From the NCBI GenBank assembly GCA_903927935.1, contig CAIYOV010000081.1, positions 1 through 44,233 of the forward strand: a DNA stretch of 44,233 nt. The letters are read 5' to 3'. This document shows positions 36,748 to 44,233 of the stretch, piece by piece. Each line of letters begins with the position of its first letter. Position 1 is the first letter of the stretch. The position numbers and the translations under genes are program-made. The notes beneath the pieces were generated by a model. It was not told the origin of the DNA. It saw only the letters and a program-made list of their open reading frames with translations, and made no database searches. Origin of the DNA: an uncultured Bacteroidota bacterium. Its GTDB lineage: Bacteria; Bacteroidota; Bacteroidia; Chitinophagales; LD1.

Positions 36748-37272
36748 ATGAAAAAGATTTTATCAGCTATTGCTTTAATAATTGTAATGCTAACAGCATG
36801 TCACAAAGAGAAGAAAGTATTAGGCTGTACAGACCCTACTGCTAATAACTATAATTCATCTGCTAATACAAATGATGGAACCTGTCAATACTGCCCAATA
36901 CGGGATGGGACTTGCACTTATAGCGATACTGCGCTTGCGAACCAAATGATATTGGGCAAATGGAATTTAAGACTTGTTAGCTACAGCTGGCCTCACAGCC
37001 ATGATTCTTATTGTTACACAGGTCCACCTGATTATTTAGAGTTCTTCCCAAACCATCTCGTAAACATTCGTGACTCCTTTGGTACAATAAAGACTATCAC
37101 TTATGAATTTGGTTACGATACTGCAGGTGGAAAGATGTACGATAAATTCAGAATTTTAGATTCAGCTACTTCTGAAAAAGAATATGTAACGGTATGCGAT
37201 AGTTCATTTACCATATTTAAATGGGGACCCTTGCCTTTTGGGTACGATTTCTATTATGTCAAAGCGTGGTGA
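36748..37272 (+). CDS. Lipoprotein with thrombospondin-type-3-like N-terminus, lipocalin-like
   Basis: A 174-aa lipoprotein. MKKILSAIALIIVMLTACHKEKK carries a lipobox with Cys18. A calcium-binding-like stretch follows, GCTDPTANNYNSSANTNDGTC, of the kind common in Bacteroidota surface proteins. The remaining part (MILGKWNLRLVSYSW, YLEFFPNHLVNIRDS, ITYEFGYD, TVCDSSFTIFKW) has the look of a lipocalin-like 'GKW' beta barrel. Function unknown. It lies directly after the T9SS remnant and converges with asd, leaving 11 bp between the stops. Confidence 0.82.
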   Translation: MKKILSAIALIIVMLTACHKEKKVLGCTDPTANNYNSSANTNDGTCQYCPIRDGTCTYSDTALANQMILGKWNLRLVSYSWPHSHDSYCYTGPPDYLEFFPNHLVNIRDSFGTIKTITYEFGYDTAGGKMYDKFRILDSATSEKEYVTVCDSSFTIFKWGPLPFGYDFYYVKAW

Positions 37273-37283
37273 TTTGCCTTTAA

Positions 37284-38273
37284 CTATAACAACCCCTTCT
37301 CCAACAAATACTCCGCAATCTGCACCGCATTGGTAGCCGCACCTTTGCGTAAGTTATCGCTGACTATCCAGCAGTTAAGCGTGTTAGGCTGCGTTTCATC
37401 TCTGCGGATGCGGCCTACAAACGTATCGTCTTTTTCGTGAGCGTGTATCGGCATAGGGTATTTCAGGTTCTTTACATCGTCCACTACCACCACACCCGGT
37501 GAGGCAGCGAGCAAGGTGCGCACTTCATCTACATCAAAATCCTTTTCAAACTCAATGTTCACGCTCTCGCTATGTCCGCCAATGGTAGGTATGCGCACGG
37601 TAGTAGCGGTAACGCGGATGCTGTCATCGCCCATTATCTTTTTGGTTTCATGCACCATTTTCATTTCCTCTTTGGTGTAACCGTTATCCAAAAACACATC
37701 AATGTGCGGCAGCGCATTCATATCAATCTGATACGGATAAGCCATTTCGCCCTTAATACCAGCTCGCTCGTTCATCATCTGGTCAACGGCTTTTTTACCT
37801 GTGCCGGTTACGCTCTGGTAAGTGCTAACCACCACGCGCTTAATTTTGTATTTATCGTGCAGCGGCTTAAGCACCACCACCATTTGTATGGTAGAACAGT
37901 TGGGGTTGGCAATAATTTTATCGTTGGCGGTAAGCACCTGCGCATTTACTTCAGGCACCACCAGCGGAATGTTTGGCTCCATTCTCCAGGCACTGGAGTT
38001 ATCAATCACCGTGCAGCCGATAGCGGCAAACTTAGGCGCCAGTTCTTTACTGGTAGAACCACCGGCACTGAAAATTGCCACATTTGGTTTTTTGTCAAGC
38101 GCTGTTTGAAAGCCCACTACAGCATATTCTTCTCCTTTAAACACAACCTTTTTGCCCACGCTCTTTTCGCTGGCAACGGGAATTAACTCAGTTGCCGGAA
38201 AATTTCTTTCGGCCAGCACCTGCAACATTTTTGTTCCCACCAAACCGGTGGCACCTACTACGGCTACTTTCAT
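37284..38273 (-). CDS. asd: Aspartate-semialdehyde dehydrogenase
   Basis: A 329-aa enzyme reducing beta-aspartyl phosphate to aspartate semialdehyde with NADPH, the branch point to lysine, diaminopimelate, threonine and methionine. The NADP site is VVGATGLVGTKMLQVL, the active-site Cys lies in NPNCSTIQMVV, and TATTVRIPTIGGHSESVNIEF carries the catalytic His and substrate Arg regions. Length and order are those of the bacterial family. It is divergent from the lamin-tail gene at 38319, and no lysine-pathway gene is adjacent. Confidence 0.97.
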   Translation of the reverse strand: MKVAVVGATGLVGTKMLQVLAERNFPATELIPVASEKSVGKKVVFKGEEYAVVGFQTALDKKPNVAIFSAGGSTSKELAPKFAAIGCTVIDNSSAWRMEPNIPLVVPEVNAQVLTANDKIIANPNCSTIQMVVVLKPLHDKYKIKRVVVSTYQSVTGTGKKAVDQMMNERAGIKGEMAYPYQIDMNALPHIDVFLDNGYTKEEMKMVHETKKIMGDDSIRVTATTVRIPTIGGHSESVNIEFEKDFDVDEVRTLLAASPGVVVVDDVKNLKYPMPIHAHEKDDTFVGRIRRDETQPNTLNCWIVSDNLRKGAATNAVQIAEYLLEKGLL

Positions 38274-38284
38274 GATATTTTATT

Positions 38285-38312
38285 TTGAGGATGCGAATAA
38301 AATCTATCTTAG
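38285..38312 (+). promoter_or_regulatory. Promoter of the lamin-tail-domain gene
   Basis: TTG at 38285-38287, 17 bp, then TATCTTAG at 38305-38312. The ATG follows after only 6 bp, so the mRNA may be leaderless or nearly so. Confidence 0.5.
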
Positions 38313-38318
38313 TGCTAC

Positions 38319-40946
38319 ATGAAAATGTTTTTGCCAAAATATTTTACCATTCTTTTTTTGCTGCCGTTGTTTTCGTTTGCACAGTTAGCCGATAACTTCA
38401 GCGATGGAGATTTCACCAACTCTCCGGCATGGGCAGGCAACACCACCGATTTTACTGCTGCCGCCAATATTCTTAACAGCATCGGTCCGCAGGCATCCAG
38501 TGTCATATATCTTTCAACGGCCAATACTTTAATCGATTCTGCCGAATGGAATTTTCTGCTGCGCCTCGATTTTAATCCGAGCTCCACCAACCAGGTGCGC
38601 ATATTTTTAGTGAGCGACCAACCCGATTTATCAGGAAGCTTAAACGGCTACTTTATACAATTTGGCGAAACAGGAACCGCACCCGACTCGCTCGACATCT
38701 TTAAACAAAGCGGCACCACCACCACTAAAATATTCACGGGTGCTTCAGGAATAATGACAAGTGCCACAACTAATTCAGTGCGCATAAGAGTAGTTCGCCA
38801 CACCGGTGGCACGTGGGATGTATATGCCGATAAAACAGGAGGAACATCATACACTGCCGAAGGAAGTTTTACCGATAACACAATCATCAGTACTAATTAT
38901 TTCGGAGTAGTCTGCGATTATTCCACGGCCTCGCGCTACAATCTTTATTACTTCGATGATTTCAGTATCGGCAACATTGCTACCGATACAACCAAACCAA
39001 TGGTTGCAAACGTAAATGTGCTTTCATCCAATGCCATTGACGTAAAGTTTTCCGAGCCGGTAGAGATAACCAACGCGCAAACACCGGCTAACTATCCGGT
39101 GAATAACGGAATAGGAAATCCTTCAACAGCAACAAGAGATGGAAGCGATTTCAGTCTGGTGCATCTTACTTTTTCAAACGCTTTCGTAACCGGCACAACC
39201 TACACACTCAACATTTCAGGCGTAAACGATTTGGCGAACAACACCATGAACACCTATTCGTTTCAGTTTGCTCTTGCCGCGGTGGCCGAAAAATACGATG
39301 TGCTCATCAACGAAATTTTCCCCGATCCTACTCCGCAAGTTGGGTTGCCGAATGCAGAGTTTGTGGAATTATACAACCGCAGCAATAAAGCCATCAATTT
39401 AAAGAACTGGAATTTAACCAAAGTAGGTAGCACCGGTGCCACACTCAGCAGTTATCTGCTGCTGCCCGATTCGTTCATTATCATCACAGGTACTTCTGCC
39501 GCTGCTGATTTTGCCGCTTATGGTTATGCCATGGGCGTAGCTTCTTTCCCCGCCCTCACCAACACCGGTGACCAGCTTTTACTCAAAGACAGCAACGGCA
39601 CGCTCATCCACTATGTAGACTATGACGATACCTGGTATCACGATAATGCGAAAGCTGACGGTGGCTGGACCCTCGAATTAATAGATGCGCAAAACCCTTG
39701 CAACGGAAAAGAAAACTGGCGCGCCAGTATGGATGCCACTGGTGGCACACCGGACAGAAAAAATTCGGTAGCCACTAATAACCCCGATACTATTCTTCCG
39801 CAATTAGTGCGCGCCACGCTCGAAGATAACAACACCCTGCTGCTCTATTTCAGCGAACCGGTGAACAATGGCACCGCATCATTGGCCTCTAATTATGTTA
39901 TCAATAATGGTGTGGGCTCTCCGCTGCTGGCCTTGCCGGTTCCTTTCGATTATACCACGGTGCGCCTGGAGTTCGGACAGGATTTTTCTTCCGGAGTTTT
40001 ATACTCGGTAAAAGTTTCAAACCTTACCGATTGCAGCGGCAACCCCATTGGCATGAACGACTCCGCCCGCTTTGCCATTGCCGACAGCGCACAGCCAAAC
40101 GATATTGTCATCAACGAAATCCTCTTCAATCCCCGTACCGGTGGTTACGATTTTGTAGAACTCTACAACCGCAGTAGCAAAGTGATTGATTTGAAAACAC
40201 TCGACATTCAGGAGAAAGACATCAGCGACCCTCAAACCATTCTCGAACAGGCACCGGTGAGCGTTCAGAGTTATCTGCTGTTTCCTCAGGAGTTTGTAGT
40301 ACTTACCGAAAACACCGAAAATATTCAGCAGAATTATTTAGTAGAAAATCCGAATGCCTTGTTGCAGGTTACGTCACTCCCCAATTATGACGATAACCAA
40401 AGCATCTGTGTGCTGAGAAATCATAACAGCAACACCATTGATTCCTTGGCCTACGACCACAACTGGCATTTTGCCCTGCTCGATGTAGAAGACGGGGTTT
40501 CGCTCGAACGCATTGATTACAACAAACCCACTCAGGACAAAAGCAACTGGCACAGCGCAGCCTCTACGGTTGGCTTTGCTACGCCCACTTATCGCAATTC
40601 GCAATTCAGCGAAACCGGCATTATCGATGATGAAATAAAAATTGAGCCCGAAGTGTTTACTCCCGATAACGATGGCGAGAAGGATTTCACATACATCCTC
40701 TATAAATTTTCTGAAGCCGGATACGTCATGAACGCAAAAGTGTATGATACAAAAGGAAGAGAAATAAGAACGCTTGCCCACAGCGAATTACTTGGCAGTG
40801 AAGGCAAATTAATGTGGGACGGTATTGATGATGACAACCAAAAAGCCCGCACCGGTATTTACATCGTATCTATCGAAATCTTCAATCTCCAAGGCAAGGT
40901 AAAACGCTTTAAAAAGCAGGTTGTATTGGGCGCAAAGCTGAATTAA
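38319..40946 (+). CDS. Secreted lamin-tail-domain protein with SbsA-like Ig and FlgD-like C-terminal domain
   Basis: An 875-aa exported protein. Signal peptide (MKMFLPKYFTILFLLPLFSFAQ), then a concanavalin-like N-terminal domain (residues ~23-215; FSDGDFTNSPAW, NGYFIQFGETG, YNLYYFDDFSIG). SbsA-like Ig domains follow (VLSSNAIDVKFSEPV and TLLLYFSEPVNNG), alternating with two lamin-tail domains (DVLINEIFPDPTP...NAEFVELYNRS; DIVINEILFNPRTGGYDFVELYNRS). The C-terminus (EPEVFTPDNDGEKDFTYILY...AKVYDTKGREIRTL...LMWDGIDD) is a FlgD-like Ig that likely serves T9SS export. Probably surface-exposed; lamin-tail domains in bacteria often accompany extracellular nucleases or phosphatases, but none is fused here. 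Role unknown. Confidence 0.87.
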   Translation: MKMFLPKYFTILFLLPLFSFAQLADNFSDGDFTNSPAWAGNTTDFTAAANILNSIGPQASSVIYLSTANTLIDSAEWNFLLRLDFNPSSTNQVRIFLVSDQPDLSGSLNGYFIQFGETGTAPDSLDIFKQSGTTTTKIFTGASGIMTSATTNSVRIRVVRHTGGTWDVYADKTGGTSYTAEGSFTDNTIISTNYFGVVCDYSTASRYNLYYFDDFSIGNIATDTTKPMVANVNVLSSNAIDVKFSEPVEITNAQTPANYPVNNGIGNPSTATRDGSDFSLVHLTFSNAFVTGTTYTLNISGVNDLANNTMNTYSFQFALAAVAEKYDVLINEIFPDPTPQVGLPNAEFVELYNRSNKAINLKNWNLTKVGSTGATLSSYLLLPDSFIIITGTSAAADFAAYGYAMGVASFPALTNTGDQLLLKDSNGTLIHYVDYDDTWYHDNAKADGGWTLELIDAQNPCNGKENWRASMDATGGTPDRKNSVATNNPDTILPQLVRATLEDNNTLLLYFSEPVNNGTASLASNYVINNGVGSPLLALPVPFDYTTVRLEFGQDFSSGVLYSVKVSNLTDCSGNPIGMNDSARFAIADSAQPNDIVINEILFNPRTGGYDFVELYNRSSKVIDLKTLDIQEKDISDPQTILEQAPVSVQSYLLFPQEFVVLTENTENIQQNYLVENPNALLQVTSLPNYDDNQSICVLRNHNSNTIDSLAYDHNWHFALLDVEDGVSLERIDYNKPTQDKSNWHSAASTVGFATPTYRNSQFSETGIIDDEIKIEPEVFTPDNDGEKDFTYILYKFSEAGYVMNAKVYDTKGREIRTLAHSELLGSEGKLMWDGIDDDNQKARTGIYIVSIEIFNLQGKVKRFKKQVVLGAKLN

Positions 40947-40958
40947 TCTTCCAAAAGG

Positions 40959-40988
40959 TTGACTTTTGCTGCAAAACCTTTATTTTAA
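40959..40988 (+). promoter_or_regulatory. Promoter of the type B T9SS cargo gene
   Basis: TTG at 40959-40961, 19 bp, then TATTTTAA at 40981-40988, 28 bp before the ATG at 41017. It supports that start over the upstream in-frame codon at 40966. Confidence 0.55.
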
Positions 40989-41016
40989 CGTTTTAGGATA
41001 CACGACACGGTTTTAC

Positions 41017-42510
41017 ATGAAAGCAGTTTACTCTTTTTTGTTTCTGCTGGCTTTTGCCAGTACAACATTCTCTCAGGCGTTGTTTAATAATAACGGAGCG
41101 GATATTTATGTGAAAGATGGTGGCTTTATGATTGTGAAAACAAATTCGCTCCACAATAATGAGATAGCCGGTACCGGTGTAATAGATAATGCCGGAACCA
41201 TTGTAGTAGAAGGAAATATTACCAACGATGGCTCAATCAATGCAGCCGGAGATACCATTCGCCTAAGCGGTGACTGGATAAATAATAATTCTTACACCGG
41301 TAACAGCAGTTGGGTAGATATGTATGGAGGCAATCAGTTGATTACCGGTACTGCTATTACCACATTCAACAACCTGAATCTTGGAGGAGGAAGCGTGGTA
41401 AAACGTCAGCAGAATATCGATGCGGTTACTTCGGGCCTGTTAGTCCTGAACAATGCAGAGCTTGCTACCGATGCAAACGAAATGCTGGTGAGTAATCCCA
41501 ATACAAACGCCATTACCTGGAACAGCGGATTTGTAAGTTCTGTAAATACAGGAAAACTTTCACGCTCTACCAATTCAACCGGTGCTTATATCTTTCCGGT
41601 GGGTTCTCCTTCGTACAACAATCCGCCAAGTATTTTCCGCCCTGTTGAATATGCACCAACTGCGTCTGCTGCAAATACATACGGAGCTATGGTGGTAAAA
41701 GGTGATGCTACTAACGATGGATATAATATCAACATACTCGATGATGTGCTTTGCAAGGTGAATCCGTTTTTCTATCACCGCTTGTATCATTCAACTGGCA
41801 GTGATGCCACCTCATTAAAAATGTTTTTCAACCCTTCCAGCGATGGTGACTGGACCGACCAGGCACATTGGGACGCTCCGAGCAGATGGAATTATATAGG
41901 AGCCTCTACCGCAGGAAGCGGACTTGGACTTTCCACCGTAAGTGTTGCCGGAGTAAGCGATTTTCAACCCGAACCGTTTGCATTATCAAGAAGGAAATTC
42001 ACGGTGAATGCCGGACCGGATGTTGACCTTACTCTTGGTCAATCCACTACACTTAATCCCACCATCAGCACAGGTTCGGTTACCTCTTATAACTGGACAC
42101 CGTCTGTAAACTTAAGCTGCGGTAATTGCGCATCTCCGGAGGCAACCCCCGGTGTAACTACAGAATATCTGATTACGGTAGTGGATGATGCAGGATGCAG
42201 CATTTCTGATTCATTGATAGTGAGAGTATCTTCTCCGGAACTGCTTATCCCAACCGCATTCTCTCCAAACGGAGACGGGGTGAATGATGTGTTCAGGGCA
42301 TTGAATAAAAATTTAACGAAGTATAATTTGCAGGTGTATGACCGTTGGGGTGAAATGATTTTTGAGACCAGTGATCCATCCGAAGGATGGGATGGGGTTT
42401 ATCAAGGCATCAATCAGCCGCTCGGTGTATATGTATGGCAATGCAATTATTTGTTTTCGGGAATATCAAAATCAAAAACCGCAAAAGGAAACGTAACCCT
42501 GATGCGGTAG
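41017..42510 (+). CDS. Secreted protein with gliding-motility-associated C-terminal (T9SS type B) domain
   Basis: A 497-aa exported protein. Signal peptide [21 protein letters not shown] beta-solenoid or filamentous-looking N-terminal part follows, with repeated N-G-x-I and N-x-G-T motifs ([34 protein letters not shown]). Then come a ~200-aa region with [15 protein letters not shown], a Cys-containing Ig-like module ([14 protein letters not shown]...[15 protein letters not shown]), and the type B domain ([39 protein letters not shown]). It is likely a surface structural or adhesive protein needing a PorP/SprF partner. It is followed 47 bp later by the collagen-like gene and may be co-expressed. 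Confidence 0.88.
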   Translation: MKAVYSFLFLLAFASTTFSQALFNNNGADIYVKDGGFMIVKTNSLHNNEIAGTGVIDNAGTIVVEGNITNDGSINAAGDTIRLSGDWINNNSYTGNSSWVDMYGGNQLITGTAITTFNNLNLGGGSVVKRQQNIDAVTSGLLVLNNAELATDANEMLVSNPNTNAITWNSGFVSSVNTGKLSRSTNSTGAYIFPVGSPSYNNPPSIFRPVEYAPTASAANTYGAMVVKGDATNDGYNINILDDVLCKVNPFFYHRLYHSTGSDATSLKMFFNPSSDGDWTDQAHWDAPSRWNYIGASTAGSGLGLSTVSVAGVSDFQPEPFALSRRKFTVNAGPDVDLTLGQSTTLNPTISTGSVTSYNWTPSVNLSCGNCASPEATPGVTTEYLITVVDDAGCSISDSLIVRVSSPELLIPTAFSPNGDGVNDVFRALNKNLTKYNLQVYDRWGEMIFETSDPSEGWDGVYQGINQPLGVYVWQCNYLFSGISKSKTAKGNVTLMR

Positions 42511-42557
42511 TTTTTATAGTAGGACACACATTTTTTGGATTTATAAATAGTAGAAGT

Positions 42558-44233
42558 ATGAAAAAGGGGATTGCACTGATAGTATTTTTAATTTCACTGA
42601 ATTATTTCGCCTTTACTCAGGCTCCGCAACGCGTAAATTATCAGGCGGTGGTACGGAATAGTTCAGGTCAGCCGGTAGCCAACGGCACTTCGGTAAAATT
42701 GCGAATATCTATTCATGATATTACTTCCACCGGTACCGTTGTTTATCAGGAGGTAATCAATACATCTGCTAATCAGTTTGGAATGGTGAACGTACAAATT
42801 GGCGCGTTAAATAACCTCGCCATTGTTGATTGGGGAAGTGGTGCTAAATACATGCAGGTGGAAACTGATTTAAACAACACTGGTACATTTACAGATATGG
42901 GCACTTCGCAGTTGATAAGCGTGCCTTATGCATTATATGCTGCTAACAGTGCAATCGGACCAACAGGGCCAACAGGTATGGGAGTGCAGGGCCCCCCGGG
43001 TCTGATGGGACCAGCAGGTGCAGCAGGAACTACCGGTCCAACCGGCCCTCAGGGCTTTGATGGATTAGATGGTGTAGATGGACCCGGTTATTTAGCTACA
43101 TCAACTACTCAAATTACAATTGGCCTTGGTAGTAAGACATTTGTCACGCAAACCGGATTAGCATATGCTCCCTTTGATAGGACAAGAATTTCTAATACAA
43201 ATGCAAATTATTTAGAAGGTACGGTTACTTCCTATTCAGGATTTATTCTAACCGTCAATGTAGATAGAACGATCGGTAGTGGTACATTTTCAGCTTGGAA
43301 TATTGGACTTGCGGGAGATGTTGGCGCCACCGGTGCGACTGGTGTAGCCGGTGCAATTGGTCCTTCCGGGATCGGTGCAACTGGTGCGCAGGGTGTTACC
43401 GGTCCCACGGGCGCAGCTGGTCTTAATGGAACAAACGGAGTAACAGGAGCACAGGGCCCAACAGGTCCGACAGGCCCAGCCGGCCTTAATGGTACGAATG
43501 GAGTTACCGGTGTAACTGGTTCACAGGGTTTACAGGGAGCAGTTGGTCCCCAAGGTCCACAGGGCATTCAAGGGATAACAGGTGCAAACGGAAGTAATGG
43601 TGTAACGGGTCCACAAGGATTGCAAGGAGCAGTCGGTCCTCAGGGTATACAAGGAATTCAAGGAGTAACAGGAGTAAATGGCGCAACCGGTGTGCAAGGC
43701 CCAACGGGTCCAACTGGTGCGAATGGAACTAATGGCGCTACAGGCGTGCAAGGTCTACAGGGAATTCAAGGTGTAACAGGTGCACAGGGTCCTCAAGGCA
43801 TCCAGGGAGTAACAGGTGGAAATGGAACAACTGGAGCAACCGGCCCTCAAGGTCCAACGGGTCCGACCGGAGTTAACGGCACCAATGGATTAGATGGAGC
43901 TACAGGTCCGCAAGGATTACAGGGTATACAGGGAATTCAAGGTGTAACAGGAGCAAACGGTGCAACAGGCCCACAAGGTATTCAAGGGTCAACCGGAGCC
44001 AATGGAATAGATGGAGTAACCGGTCCTCAAGGCTTGCAGGGTGTTCAGGGAATCCAAGGTGTAACCGGAGCAAATGGCACTAATGGCACCACAGGTGCAC
44101 AGGGCCCAACAGGTCCAACGGGTCCTACGGGAGCAAACGGCACGAACGGAATAGACGGAGCCACCGGTCCGCAGGGATTACAAGGTGTGCAGGGGATTCA
44201 GGGAGTAGCAGGAGCTAATGGCGTAACTGGTGC
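42558..44233 (+). CDS. Secreted collagen-like (Gly-X-Y) repeat protein, 3' end outside window
   Basis: Open from ATG 42558 to the window end (558 codons). After a signal peptide ([21 protein letters not shown]) comes an N-terminal domain (residues ~22-133; [31 protein letters not shown]) frequent in Bacteroidota collagen-like proteins. A short Gly-X-Y block (134-176) is followed by an inserted globular beta module (177-252; [33 protein letters not shown]) of the type seen in tail-fibre proteins. Then more than 300 residues of unbroken Gly-X-Y follow, rich in GPTGPTG, GANGTNG and GPQGLQG. A higher-order unit near 24 aa ([19 protein letters not shown]) recurs several times. It should form a triple-helical stalk at the cell surface; without hydroxyproline, stability would come from the Gly-X-Thr/Gln pattern. 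The C-terminal domain is not visible. Confidence 0.9.
   Translation, partial: MKKGIALIVFLISLNYFAFTQAPQRVNYQAVVRNSSGQPVANGTSVKLRISIHDITSTGTVVYQEVINTSANQFGMVNVQIGALNNLAIVDWGSGAKYMQVETDLNNTGTFTDMGTSQLISVPYALYAANSAIGPTGPTGMGVQGPPGLMGPAGAAGTTGPTGPQGFDGLDGVDGPGYLATSTTQITIGLGSKTFVTQTGLAYAPFDRTRISNTNANYLEGTVTSYSGFILTVNVDRTIGSGTFSAWNIGLAGDVGATGATGVAGAIGPSGIGATGAQGVTGPTGAAGLNGTNGVTGAQGPTGPTGPAGLNGTNGVTGVTGSQGLQGAVGPQGPQGIQGITGANGSNGVTGPQGLQGAVGPQGIQGIQGVTGVNGATGVQGPTGPTGANGTNGATGVQGLQGIQGVTGAQGPQGIQGVTGGNGTTGATGPQGPTGPTGVNGTNGLDGATGPQGLQGIQGIQGVTGANGATGPQGIQGSTGANGIDGVTGPQGLQGVQGIQGVTGANGTNGTTGAQGPTGPTGPTGANGTNGIDGATGPQGLQGVQGIQGVAGANGVTG

Noticed and set aside
43232-43751. Minus-strand proline-rich frames opposite the collagen-like gene
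   Set aside because: They mirror the Gly-X-Y codon pattern; the plus-strand frame has a signal peptide and an ordered domain structure.

Overview
The window comes from a Bacteroidota genome, most likely a free-living, gliding or secretion-rich member of the Chitinophagales/Sphingobacteriales type. This rests on several signs: type IX secretion (T9SS) C-terminal sorting domains of both type A and type B, a PorP/SprF outer-membrane protein, SprB repeats, promoters of the Bacteroidota TTG-N17-20-TAnnTTTG kind (often TATTTTCG here), and near absence of Shine-Dalgarno sequences. Species level cannot be read from the sequence.

Layout. 1-8.5 kb: a truncated MFS/nucleotide-carrier-like membrane protein with HEAT repeats, an M29 aminopeptidase, a secreted esterase with a TerB-like protein, a small unknown protein, an RluA pseudouridine synthase, a quinone-oxidoreductase-like dehydrogenase and a fatty-acid-hydroxylase-family protein. 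8.5-11.2 kb is accessory DNA: an exact 42-bp tandem array, a frameshifted gene, a predicted lipoprotein beta-carbonic anhydrase with a possible attenuated leader, and a REPIN-like inverted pair. 11.2-17.4 kb: a 984-aa SprB-repeat protein and a secreted S15-family hydrolase. 17.5-23.6 kb: housekeeping genes (adk, obg, a DMT transporter, ridA) and a three-gene cluster (3-hydroxyacyl-CoA dehydrogenase-like, polysaccharide-deacetylase-like, GNAT). 23.7-28.5 kb: a porP/sprF gene followed by a 1214-aa SprB-repeat protein, a typical T9SS/gliding pair. 28.5-34.6 kb: rraA, PPK2, a second RluA, a purple-acid-phosphatase-like exoenzyme, a small secreted protein, tRNA-Asn and a PfkB sugar kinase. 34.6-36.7 kb is a second accessory island: a DUF559 nuclease gene framed by perfect 28-bp inverted repeats, a 323-aa hypothetical gene, an exact 21-bp periodic AT-rich array and a decayed T9SS domain. 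36.7-44.2 kb: a lipoprotein, asd, a lamin-tail-domain protein, a type B T9SS cargo and a long collagen-like protein that runs off the end.

Two patterns stand out. First, the inverted repeats bounding the DUF559 gene also occur as gene-less head-to-head pairs at 10.6 kb and 20.1 kb. The three loci look like one autonomous and two non-autonomous copies of a small REPIN-like element whose candidate mobiliser is a PD-(D/E)XK-type nuclease. Second, two tandem arrays with exact 42-bp and 21-bp periods (integer multiples of about two DNA helical turns) each sit 35-65 bp in front of a gene of a Bacteroidota-restricted hypothetical family, which suggests a repeat-plus-gene unit. All functional statements come from reading motifs by eye; no database search was possible.
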